Shown one piece after another: positions 1 through 9,718 of a stretch of DNA of 64,000 bases; position 1 is the stretch's first letter; each line of letters opens with the position of its first letter. Where the stretch lies: the NCBI GenBank assembly GCA_963573315.1, contig OY752145.1:1178001-1242000 (forward strand), in the 5' to 3' direction. Origin of the DNA: Entomortierella parvispora. Taxonomy: Eukaryota > Mortierellomycota > Mortierellomycetes > Mortierellales > Mortierellaceae. The notes under the pieces were generated by a model. That model had not been told where the DNA came from and searched no databases. It saw only the letters and a program-made list of their open reading frames with translations. Position numbers and translations under genes: made by a program.

Positions 1-621
1 ACTTTGCGGCACGGACTATTGAATGAGGAGGGGTGGATGGTGGAGGCGTAAGTTGATGGTCAACAATATCTCTTCCTGGGATCACAATCGGTGCATGACG
101 CCTATGCCTTACCGGGCTGATCAGACACTTCAAAGGTCTTGACGAGAGCCTAGTGGGTGATTCGAGGGAAATTGTGCCACGTTCGTTGGGATCAGGTTGA
201 TATTAATAACAGTTGGACGCCCATCTCTTTCCAGGTCAACCATGTCAACTGGCAATAACCCATGGACATGATGGCATCGCCCTTACCTGTGTCTCAAAAT
301 TCCAGATGTAAGCATGACCATCGTACAAACTGGCCAAGATCCAGGGCTCCGTTGGGTGAAAGTCCATGGACTTGACACGCTCAGAGCGAGCCAACAGTTT
401 TTTCTAGAGATGAGGCCCAAGAGCAAGAGTTAGCGAAGTCATCCTGTGCACAAGGAGAATGCAGCATAGAGCTGAGATGTTCCAAGCATATTTGCAAGAA
501 TGTGGTAATGATGATAAGTCCAAAGTCGAGGAAAGCCATCATCCATCCTTTGCTTGTCTTGTCCCGGTTATGCATCGACTATCGTTTGTGAGTGTCTATG
601 TACCTTGATCTCTAATTTCAT
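1..621 (-). CDS. SEC27: Coatomer subunit beta' (COPB2/Sec27), 5' end, partial
   Basis: Start of the beta' subunit of the COPI coat, a WD40 protein on Golgi-ER retrograde vesicles. Exons on the minus strand are 604-621 (MKLEIK), 287-403, 113-149 and 1-15, where the gene leaves the window. The spliced peptide begins [20 protein letters not shown] and continues through [20 protein letters not shown] and [17 protein letters not shown]. That is the first WD40 blade, close to metazoan COPB2 (family knowledge). All introns are GT-AG. The 18-nt first exon was identified because it restores the family N-terminus and phase 0. Only about 62 residues are visible, so the C-terminal alpha-solenoid cannot be judged. 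Confidence 0.9.
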
Positions 622-1065
622 GCCCTAAAATGCAACGGAATGACAGATGAGACGAGTGAGATGACTGGATCGCGTGCTCGCTGCCGAGAACCCGTTGGGA
701 TGAAGCATTGTTGCAGCTGACTACAGAAAGATGAGGCGTACCATGTTGAAAAGCAGTGTGAGGCGAAGGGTCGAGACGCGTGAGGATGAGGGGTTTCGTC
801 CAGATGACACCTAGGGAATCGAGGACAGTGGGTACAGAAGGAGGGGAGAGACAGGCAGGGGTCGGAAAAAGATGCGGTACAACAGCTATCCGGCGGAAAA
901 GGGATGAAGAGAATGAAGGGGATGAAGGGAAAGAGAGAGACAGATGGATGAACTGATGATGCTTGCATGTTTGAACCTGCCGTTCTGCGCTTTCCACGTC
1001 ACCCGGTATGATTTCCTGATTAGTTTATTTATTCTCACTTTTCCAAATTTTTATTCTCCTCAAGC
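622..1065. other. Intergenic: 5' flank of SEC27 and 3' flank of the membrane-protein gene
   Basis: About 440 bp without a supported gene. The reading frames here are Ser/Pro-rich translations of a purine-rich strand (runs of GGGGATGAAG type around 895-950) and look like shadows. No clear TATA box was seen upstream of the SEC27 start. Confidence 0.5.
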
Positions 1066-2008
1066 TCAGAACAGATACCCTGCAATGGTTTCCGAAAGAG
1101 GCAGAGTGTAAGGCAAGACCAAGAGCTCAATGGCGGCGCCCATCATCAGCCAATGGTGCACATACCACAGCTTGATCGTGCCATGGAAGAACGCGTCGTA
1201 CCCTAAGCGGCCGTTGCAGAGAAGAAAGTAAATAAAAAGGGCAGATCTCGAAGGATAGCCGCTTTCTCTCTCTCTCTTTTTTTTAGCACACAGGTTCATA
1301 CCTCTGTAGGTCCAGGCAGCATTGTAGCCGATAAGATAGATCAGCGTGTATCTATTCAACCAGAGAAACAGGTACATTAGACGATGTCATGTCCACTGGC
1401 CAGGACTGGTCAATTAAAGGCATTGTGAAGAGAGCCTTTACCCCTGAATGATCTCCAACATCCAGATGTTGAGTGGGAAAAGCAAAATGCGAAGGATGGT
1501 TGATTCGATCAGAGCATGGTATCCGTGGATGAGAATTGGGATGTAAAAGACATTCATGATGTACTGATGCACAGTCTAACAAAAAGAAAACTTTGACTTA
1601 GATAGCCGTTCAGTTGTTAGTCTCTCCTCGTACTAGCTTACTGTGTGTCCTGGGCGTCCAGCGAATGGCTTCACGGTAACTGTGCCGTCAGGAGACTCTA
1701 CAGTCATCGTGTAGAACATGTACTCTAGAAAAGTAGACGAGAGAGAAGGACGTCCGTCAGCAGATCGAGAAAGTTGAGAACAATAGGAAGAGTTTCCCAT
1801 ATTTACCAGTGCAGCTGAAGAGACCAGCTCCAACGATACACTGGATCTTGACAGCAAGGGAGGTAGCATGGAACCACTGGATGGCGACGAGAGCAATGAG
1901 GATGTACCCGAGGTTGGGAATGGGATGGGCATTCTTCTTTGATGGCGCAGGGGCGCGGATGAATGCCCAGGGCGAGGTCTTTTGTTTCCTTCCTCGTGCG
2001 ACAGCCAT
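1066..2008 (-). CDS. Multi-pass membrane protein, TMEM229-like (PF06541-type)
   Basis: Five-exon gene, about 201 aa: 1807-2008, 1642-1724, 1442-1575, 1302-1351 and 1066-1202. It starts MAVARGRKQK. Hydrophobic stretches include NLGYILIALVAIQWFHA, QYIMNVFYIPILIHGYHALI, ILRILLFPLNIWMLEIIQGY and HHWLMMGAAIELLVLPYTLP, which suggests four to five membrane passes. The segment LFPLNIWMLEIIQGY followed by NAAWTYRG and DAFFHGTIKLWY resembles the central part of TMEM229/putative ABC-transporter type IV proteins (from memory, moderate). Function is unknown. The phases at all four junctions agree (GT-AG). A 99-nt intron (1203-1301) contains a CT-rich tract. Confidence 0.75.
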
Positions 2009-2341
2009 GGTTCGAATGGGAAGATTGGGCGAGAGTGGAGAGGATGAAGGGATGGAATGAAGAAAGGAACCGGTAAAGACGCAGGGCAGAAGGAACCGTG
2101 GAAGGTGGAGAAAAAAAGAGTGTGGAGAAGCACGAAAACGAAACAAGGTTCAAGTGTTCTTTGTCACGGTGCTTCCAGAACAGGAAGGCGCTCGGCGGCC
2201 CTTCCCCGGGTGGCATGTGAACAATGGTGTACAGTACTTCTTTTCTCCACAGTCCCTTTCTTTCTTCCGACCAGATCAAAGACGACATATTCGACTTTAT
2301 TCTATGTTGTGCTGTCTCTTTCCTTCTTTCCTTCTTTCTAG
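2009..2341. other. Intergenic, promoter of the membrane-protein gene
   Basis: About 330 bp between the start of the TMEM229-like gene and the stop of the MT-A70 gene, both on the minus strand. It contains CT-rich runs near 2320-2345. No gene or RNA was seen. Confidence 0.4.
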
Positions 2342-4226
2342 CTACTTCTTCAATTGGCAAATCGACGTCCAGCCTTTACGTCTAGTGCCAAGTCGAGCCC
2401 AAAGCTCTATCATACGATCACCGTTGGGATTTGTTTCGGAATACACGGCCTGAGGCAACAGTGTCTCGATCAACTCGTACATGAACCTTGGCTTCTCCTC
2501 TGAAAGCTCCGTGCAAACACTAGGCTTAATAAAGTCAAATATACAATCCGGACTTCTTTGATGGCGCAATTCGACCTCTCCTTCCTAAAAAATTGGACAT
2601 GGTCAACAGACACATCTGCAGTTAGTATGTGATCATCTCTTGTAGATGCTAAACCCTAAGAAAATGAAATCTTCTGTGTTACCTTGCGGAAAATCAAAAG
2701 TGACAGTTTTGAAGAATTGAAGTATGGTGAGGGCTCGCGTGCAATCTGGTTGTTGGGGAGGCGCTTGATCCAGCAAAAGTTCTCCACGTAGCGCATTTCC
2801 CAGGTCTTTTCTGCCAATTGAACAATATCTGGCAAGAATTCCTTTTCGATCCAGACAAACAGGAATCCCTTGGGCAAGATTGCTCCGATGTTTAAAGTAG
2901 AAAGTTGCTCCATCGTGATCTTGTTGGGTCCTGGCGTCTCTCCAGCACGCAGCAGTGGTGGGTCCATGTATATGGCCTGGAAATCCGTGCCATAAGTTGT
3001 AAGATCCAGGTCGAAAACATTATCCGTCTCCTCATACCTACGACAGAGCTCTTGATTAGAATCCGAGCCATTTAGAAAAGAAATGGGTACCTTGAGAATA
3101 GGCTGGTTAAAGGATACTTACCGTGATCCAGGAATCTCGGGCGTAAGCTCGACTTGCCTCTCCATAGAGCGGATAGAGTGAATCCATGACCTTGGAATGG
3201 GTACAGGTGGAATACGGACATAGGTGGGCAAGCTTGGATCAATGGTGGAGACCTTCTTCTTGACTGTAAAGAAGACGCCATTTCTGTCCTGAAGCCGAAC
3301 CTGCATCACCTTGTACCGCTGCAAAATTGTTTCACGATCTGAGTTCATGCCAGGTCTCCTACGTTCGCCCTTGACCTTTGGCTCTCTTGGTGGGCGAGGT
3401 ATTCTAGGCTCCTTCTCTTTGCGTCCACGCTTACGGGATCCTGCAACCTCCTCGTCCCAGAAGTGGTCGTCCATTGCCATGAGATAATCACTAATAATGA
3501 AGATGACAAAAAGCGTCAGAAGAGTATAAACAAACTGTCCGGACAATCGTAGCCTAGATCATTCAAGATATCAAACATACTCCTCTTCTTCAAAATCGTA
3601 GAGATAGTCCTCGTCTGCGATGTTTGCCTGCCACTGATCTTCCTCATAGATATCCTCGGGCGTATCTCTGAGCATTGATCGAACAGTAAACCCAGAGGTC
3701 CTTCTGAAGATCTCTTGCAGTTGTTCGTCTGTGAATCCCTGTCGTTCCTGTGGGCTTTGCGTTACTTTTTCGACTCCAAGAACGAGCTCCCCACCGCCAT
3801 CCAACAACACGGATCCCGTCTCTGTGTCGGTGGTACCTTCCATTGCCATAGAGGAGGATGAGGCGCCTTCGGTAGCGGCCGGTGAAGGCGCAGAGGCTGA
3901 AGTCGATGCCGCCCCTGCGGATTTAGCAAACTCCTCTTCCATCCTGGCCAACTCTTCGAATTTTTTCATGATGGCTTCAATAGACTCGTTCTCCTCTACA
4001 TATCCGACATAATGAGCGTTGCTGCAGTGGAAATATTGAAAGCGAAAACGTTAGAATGTTGCTTCATTGTTAATGAGAACTGGATGGAGGGATGCATTGA
4101 CTGAGTGCCTGAATCCAATCCGAATTCTTGTGGTGAAGGCATTGCAGCCAGGATTGTGAAATGCACTTGTGCCTACTTGATGGAGACGGCTTTGCGAGGC
4201 TTGCGCCTTGAAGGTCTGGAGGACAT
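2342..4226 (-). CDS. MT-A70 family adenine-N6 methyltransferase-like subunit with DPPL in place of DPPW (MTA9/METTL14-like)
   Basis: Five exons, 485 aa: 4177-4226, 3581-4021, 3122-3490, 2683-3037 and 2342-2584. The N-terminus is basic (MSSRPSRRKPRK), followed by NAHYVGYVEENESIEAIM, a Ser/Ala-rich linker, an acidic stretch (about 150-170) and a basic stretch rich in Arg/Pro (about 180-205). The C-terminal third is an MT-A70 domain: YGTDFQAIYMDPPL at about 305-315, GFLFVWIEKEF, YVENFCWIKRLPNNQI, ELRHQRSPDCIFDF, RMIELWARLGTRRKGWTSI. Catalytic family members carry D/NPPW at this site. METTL14 has EPPL and is a non-catalytic, RNA-binding partner, so this protein is more likely a partner subunit than the enzyme. 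In early-diverging fungi MT-A70 complexes methylate DNA (6mA, MTA1 complex); assignment to that complex is inference. No second MT-A70 gene lies in the window. Confidence 0.85.
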
Positions 4227-5716
4227 AGCTGCGGTGTGGTCGAAATGAGGGTTTGGATGTGAGGAGGCAGGGTGAATGAATGGATGGATGCACACGAGAC
4301 CGCCGAGAAAGAAAGAGGTCCCTTTTGAAAACAGAAGAGACGCGTCGGGCGCGAGCGTTGCAAAAAAAAAAGAAAACTGGTGACTGCCGGACCCCGTAAG
4401 CGGCCAGGTTGGTGGCAAACACGCACTTTCCTGAAATGCACCCCCGCGCAGTGGACAGAGTTCTGGAAGACATACGGCGCACGCTCGGTTTGGTACAAGA
4501 AAAAATACAGGAGTTTTAAGGAGTAGGATCCGCAGACACCCAATGGTTTATTTCCTATTTGTTCTGAAAGTTTGCTGTTCTCAAGTCCCTTAATAACTGC
4601 CAATGGAGGATGCCTGTCAGCGAATCCGTTCTTTTTTGTGTCGAATGAAGACTCAGGTTAAAACGGCCAAGTCAAGATAACGACAAGGTCTTCCCCTCAG
4701 CTTATCTGTTCATCATCCTTGAGAGAGACAGGAAAACGCACTCTGAAGCGAATACCGAGAGCTATATAGTGTAAGAAGCTACATAATGTAAGAATCGACG
4801 ACAACGATGGTAATCTAAAAGCGAGTCCAGAATGCTTCGCTCCATAGGCTGAAGATGCTCATAGTATGCGGGGCCGTATGGACGCCATCCGGACTTCAGT
4901 ACCGAGGGTGTATTCGAGATACGATAAAGAGAGTCTTCGGCATACGGCTCCGAAGCTTCGATCAACGTGCCAGCTGTCCTGATCACTGAAAGTCGAGCTT
5001 TTTGGTCCGTCCAATATGATACTCCCTTGCGATCTTTTTGCTCCATGTCCGTACAACATCTCTCGATGACCCGCCCGTATCAACGGTGAGCCGTGATCCT
5101 GTCCATGATCTTGAAGGCCAAAAAAAAATGATTCCGGGGATCTGTCACCCGCGGTCTTCGCCGACATGTACCAATCATTCTCTTGTACCGTGATATCAGA
5201 CATCTCTAATTGAAGCCAGAAAAAAAGGACAAGCTGTTGGAGCAGCACTGTCTGTTGAAAATGCACCCTGAACAATAACACGTATTCAGGTAGACCCCAG
5301 ATGCAAACATGCGCATGGCACCAAATAAACGTTTCAACTCTGGGTAGGTACCACATGCCACTAGCATTAGGCGCCAAAGAAGAAAACCATTCAAATGGCT
5401 CGGCGTGGCTTTGGCTGGATGCGTCAGTGATAAAACACCACTGGGCACAGAGCGTCGTACATGTCCAGCTTACTAAAGCACTGACAGGAAATCGTAATCC
5501 TAGCAACTCTACAAAATACTATGCTGAAAGTAATGAGGACCGAGATCATGGAATCATGGAATAGCCAACTGCCTGCGAATTGAGACAAACAGAGAGTAGG
5601 CATGTGCGTGAAAAAAAAAGGTAAAAGAGAGAAGGAACAAAGCACTGTTGCGTGGCTTGATTAAATTTATTAGACTTTTTTTTCACGCATTGACATTCCA
5701 TTCCAAGCAAAAGACC
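4227..5716. other. Intergenic 1.5 kb, no confident gene
   Basis: The region between two divergent genes (MT-A70 minus, DTWD1 plus). It holds one 94-codon minus ORF (4762-5046) and overlapping uninterpretable frames at 4860-5560. No tRNA or clear repeat was seen. Part of it must serve as promoter for both flanking genes. Confidence 0.4.
4762..5046 (-). CDS. Possible small ORF, 94 aa, unrecognised
   Basis: ATG to stop, 94 codons, of mixed composition and without low complexity (begins MEQKDRKGVSYWTDQK, ends near RRFLHYVASYTI). It has no recognisable domain. An upstream minus-strand frame (about 5060-5220) is open in another phase, so this could be an exon or gene relic. No splice model was convincing. 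It could equally be chance. Confidence 0.2.
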   Translation of the reverse strand: MEQKDRKGVSYWTDQKARLSVIRTAGTLIEASEPYAEDSLYRISNTPSVLKSGWRPYGPAYYEHLQPMERSILDSLLDYHRCRRFLHYVASYTI

Positions 5717-6916
5717 ATGGCTGATCAGGACACCCGCATCGGAGATTCGCAAAGAGAAGAGGAGACAGGCACGAATTCTAACAAAAAGTACACCTCCCCG
5801 TTTTCGCTCTTTGACATTTCACCAACCGATGTGCTAGACACGATCGAAAAGAAGCATTGTCCCACCTGCAACAGAAACTGCAAATTCTTTTGTTACAAGT
5901 GCCTCATTCCTGTCGGCTGTCCCAAGGGATCGATCCCCCACCTCAAATTGCCCATCAAAGTGGATGTGATCAAGCACGAGCAAGAACGTGACGGAAAATC
6001 GACTGCGCTTCATGCAAAGATCTTGGCTCCAGACGATGTCGAGGTGTACGGATTCAAGGACATGCCGAAGTATGAGAACGTAGACCGTCTCTTGCTCCTT
6101 TTTCCGAGCCCAGTAAGAAGCCCTTCTCTTGGAATCTTTTTAAACCTTGTGTCCCTTATCTCTGTTCCTGGAATGCCTTCTAATGAGCCATATCTATGAA
6201 TCTGTGTACATGTAGGAAGCAAAACAGCTGTCAGAAATCGACCCGGCTTCCTTTGACAAATTGGTGGTCATTGACGGAACATGGGAGCAGGCCAACAAGA
6301 TGTCAAAGAGCGATAGCCCTCTTCTTCGGATGAAACGAGGTAATAATGAGAGAATAATTGACCTTCTTTCCGATTCATCTAAAAATTATCATCATAACAA
6401 ACGTTCTCTCTATCGAAATTTGTTTTTATAGTGACCATCGCACCTCATGAGACGTTGTTCTGGAGACATCAAAGGAAAGACCGTGATCATTTGGCAACCA
6501 TCGAAGCAATCTACTACTTTTTACGGGAATACCATGAGACCTATCTGACAGCCCTCCCTGTCCCTACTCCGCCATCTACCTCGCCGTCTACTTCCACTGC
6601 ATCCTCATCAGAAAACGAAGATACTCTCACGGATTCGACCTCTGCAGAGCCTGCCTCGGAATCCAAGGTCATCACTCCACATAAGGAATGGATCTTGACG
6701 CACAAACTAGGGCCTTACACCAACCAATTCGACGACATGCTTTGGTTCTACAAGTACTTTTATGAACTCATCCAAAAGACCTATCGGGAACGGACGGATG
6801 GCAAAGAGTTCACGCTCAAGCACACGAAAGGCTACATCCAATACGACTCTGAAGATAAAGGGAAGCAACAGGAGAAAGAGTCGATACCTTCAGAGACTAA
6901 TACAATAGAGTTATAA
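5717..6916 (+). CDS. DTWD1: tRNA-uridine aminocarboxypropyltransferase 1 (DTWD1-type, DTW domain)
   Basis: Three exons, 334 aa: 5717-6112, 6216-6339 and 6432-6916. The start ATG sits in ACCATGG. The DTW/TDD family transfers the 3-amino-3-carboxypropyl group of SAM to uridine in the tRNA D-loop (acp3U). Visible signatures are a zinc-ribbon-like CPTCNRNCKFFCYKCLIPVG at about 54-73, LPIKVDVIKHEQE, the DTW-type VVIDGTWEQANKM in exon 2, ETLFWRHQRKDRDHLATIEA and a C-terminal MLWFYKYFYELI. A Ser/Thr/Pro-rich insertion (around 6560-6670) interrupts the domain and is absent from the human protein as I remember it. Both introns are GT-AG and phases agree. The frame is open upstream of 5717 but without an ATG. 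Confidence 0.92.
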
Positions 6917-7179
6917 TACCATAGAGCATTTCATAAAATCAAACGAACAACATCACGAGTAGTCCACAGACACTGGTAGCCAGCACTACGGAAGGCCGGA
7001 GCGAACGTTAAACAACAAAACAGAAAATTGATGGTATTTTAATGAGCGAAGTGTGGTTTGCTTGCACGTTGTCGAGAGGAGGAAATGCTAATGAATCAAA
7101 AGTCTTGTGTGCCGAATCCAAAGAGTGACCAGGTAACAAAAAAAATAGAAAGGTGAGGGTTGATACGCTTCTGTTCAAT

Positions 7180-8201
7180 CTAGCTCTGTCGCGATGAGTC
7201 GTAACCGACCGATCCACTCCGACTATCACCCCCAGTTGACCCAGAAGGTGAAGAAGTCGCTCCTGCTGCTCCAGCTGCTCCAGCATGATGCTGCTGTTGA
7301 TGTTGATGTTGCTGAGCTTGGTAGGCAGCGGCCTGTTGGTATTGAATGTATTGCTGGAACTGGTCATGCGAAACAGCCTGGTAGAATTGGGGGTCGATGG
7401 CGTGTGAGTATCCGGCAAGACCTCCAGGGCCTTGTGGGTAGTATGATGCGTACTGCTGTGGTGGTTGCTGCTGCTGTTGTTGTTGCTGTTGTTCTTCATA
7501 GGCCTCGGGCTATTTTTGAAGGAAAACAGTTATTTGGGAATTAGTCCAAAGCTGATAAGCAAAAGAATCAATGCGCACAGTCGCCCGATGCTTGATTGTT
7601 ATAGATTCCGAGTGTTTACCTCCGGTGCAGGGTCCTCCCGCGAAGATGTCGAGCGCTTGGCCATCTTTGGTGGCTCTTCTCTGGGAACAATATCAATCAA
7701 AAAGTCAAACTGGTCCGACCGCGAGACTGCGCTCGCAACATCGCTCCGCTGCAACGTCCTCCGTTTGTTCTCCTCGGCGTTCAACCAAGCTCTTCTGGTA
7801 ATCTCACAAATAAAGATCTCGCAACTATGGATGGGAGATGAAATTTTTTTCAGTGATGCAGGGTTAGAATCATCAATTGAGAATAGATCGCAATACAGAT
7901 CCTGTACACATCCCCAGTCGTCGTCGTCCTAGAGCGAATCCGAGATTGACTGTGTGTGCGCATGCGTGTGCTTTTTTTGCAATCTACTTACGCCTTGGAG
8001 AAGAGGATAGGAGCTTCGGCCGAGATCATCTTCACCTCTGGATCGGATTTCATGACCTTCTTGATCCTGGCCAAGGGCAAAGGGTGGTTCTTGAAGTCTG
8101 AATCAAATTGCTCTGCTGCCACAATTTGCTCTTCCCAGAACTCGAGCGCAAATTGCTGTTGTTGCTGCAACGTGGCGGAGCCCTGTACCTGCTGGACCTG
8201 A

Positions 8202-8236
<35 letters not shown>

Positions 8237-8326
8237 GGCTGCCGCAGGGTTGGTGGAGGTGATGCCGACGCCTGCGGCCGAGGAAGAGGATGAGTGATGT
8301 GGGTGGTGGTGCTGTGATTCGTACAT
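7180..8326 (-). CDS. HAP5: CCAAT-binding factor subunit C (NF-YC / HAP5)
   Basis: Three exons, 289 aa: 7992-8326, 7620-7824 and 7180-7509. This is the histone-fold subunit of the NF-Y/HAP trimer that binds CCAAT boxes. N-terminal His/Ser-rich and (Ala-Gln)n segments lead into [58 protein letters not shown] and [20 protein letters not shown] (about 70-165), the canonical NF-YC histone fold. The C-terminal exon is Gln/Tyr/His-rich and resembles an activation domain. The first intron splits the Ala-Cys pair of SKACEIF at phase 2. The (AQ)n tract comes from a hexanucleotide repeat at about 8205-8245. Confidence 0.95.
8205..8245 (-). repeat. Hexanucleotide microsatellite coding (Ala-Gln)n in HAP5
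   Basis: About six consecutive GCCTGT units on the plus strand, read as alternating Gln and Ala codons on the minus strand. In-frame length change would alter only the AQ run before the histone fold. Confidence 0.9.
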
Positions 8327-9259
8327 GATGGAGGAAGATGAGGAAAGAGGAAAGAAAGCTTTGTCCACGACCTCGAAGAATGGACCGGATGGGAAAGCGA
8401 GTTGTTGTAAAGAAAGAGATGGGAGTCCTTATTTTCGTTCGTTGTTGAGTTGAGTAGAGAAGCACGTCACAGAGCTGCTGCAGGTGCTCCTCTGTGCCTG
8501 AACAAACACCCTGGGAGCCCTCCCTGTTGGAGGAATGAAGCGCAGCGTCAATCACCAGTGATTATCATTGCATCATCCCCCACCACCCTTGATGGGAATG
8601 TCATTGATGTGTTCAGAATCAATTCTACATGTACACGATTCATTCTTTCTCCCACCTCACTCGTTGAACCTTTTCTTACTTCTCTATGTATCTTCCTTCC
8701 TTTAGCCACCAAACGACTGTTCAACGCTCCACGTGCTCAAAATATCTCCTGTTGGTTTGCCCACGCTCTCCCCACCACGCAACGTTCAAAGCAAAGTTAC
8801 ACCTGCGGTGTGGCAGTCCAGGGAGACGCGTGTTGTAAGCAGACCCTTGTGTCATGGAGGGAGATTCTGCAAGGAACTACGGGTGTATGGAATCTTGACC
8901 CATTGCAGAGACGGCGTCTGGACCGATGAGATGCTATCGTATCGCTTGCGCTCGGCGCGTGGGAAACAGCCTGAAAGAACAGAAACACAAGTGCGCACCA
9001 ACACGCACTTCACTCCCCTGTGGAAAAGGCGCCGCCTGCCGCTATTGGAGGCGGTTTTGTTTGAGGATAGGGGTCGCAAAGGAGACTCTTGTTTCTTCGC
9101 CAATAGGCAAGGTTGCTTTATTCACAATGTTGAAACTGCTGAGGAGAGGATGTGGTTTGAAAGGGAGAGGTGACATTGTTGCGTGTTGCCGAAGAGTCGG
9201 GCCAAAAGAGGTCCCCCACCTGTCTTCACGCTCTCGACGGTCAAGAAAAGACTCCCCTT
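8327..9259. other. Intergenic 0.93 kb upstream of HAP5
   Basis: No supported gene. The plus-strand frames (8450-9300) have no recognisable motifs. Two CCAAT motifs occur: ATTGG at 9044-9048 and CCAAT at 9100-9104. They are more than 700 bp from the HAP5 start and just past the stop of the 82-aa gene. Confidence 0.4.
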
Positions 9260-9508
9260 TCAGCGGCGGTTGGAACCTTGAGCAGCATTGTGGGCGTTGA
9301 CATCGGCCTGTCGGAAGGCCTCGGCGATATGGCGCGCCTCTGAGTATCCGCCGTCGTGGCCCTTGAGGCCGTAGGAGTGCATGAAGTTCTGCTGACCCCC
9401 AGCAGACTTGTAAATCTCGCTGTTGGATGGTCCCGTGTAGGAGCCGCTGCCAGAGCCTTTGCCCTGACCGCTGCTGTTACCTTTACCTCCGCTTTGTCGT
9501 CCGCTCAT
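9260..9508 (-). CDS. Small Gly/Ser/Gln-rich protein, 82 aa, unknown
   Basis: Intronless ORF beginning MSGRQSGGKGNSSGQGKGSG and ending near ADVNAHNAAQGSNRR. The N-terminal half is a Gly/Ser/Lys linker. The C-terminal half (NFMHSYGLKGHDGGYSEARH, then IAEAFRQAD) is non-repetitive and could be a short conserved motif. No domain was recognised and no signal peptide or membrane segment is present. The composition and the clean ATG with adjacent promoter space favour a real gene. Confidence 0.6.
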   Translation of the reverse strand: MSGRQSGGKGNSSGQGKGSGSGSYTGPSNSEIYKSAGGQQNFMHSYGLKGHDGGYSEARHIAEAFRQADVNAHNAAQGSNRR

Positions 9509-9718
9509 GGTTTTTGGATTTGGTGGGTGAGAAAAATAGGGAAGGGAGGTTCTGTGAGGAATTGACAAAGAGTGGGCAAAAAAAAAAAAAAAGTCAGAAC
9601 CCTCACCTCTCACTCACTTGAGTCAGTCCTAGAAAAATCACGTGCATTCTACCGCTCCGAGTCCGAAACGGGGACAAAGCGTAATCTTGCGAGAAAAAAA
9701 GGAAGCTCATTCCACTCC

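Noticed and set aside
5648-5716. N-terminal extension of the DTWD1 protein
   Set aside because: The extension begins at TTG; the ATG at 5717 has a good context and starts a plausible N-terminus.
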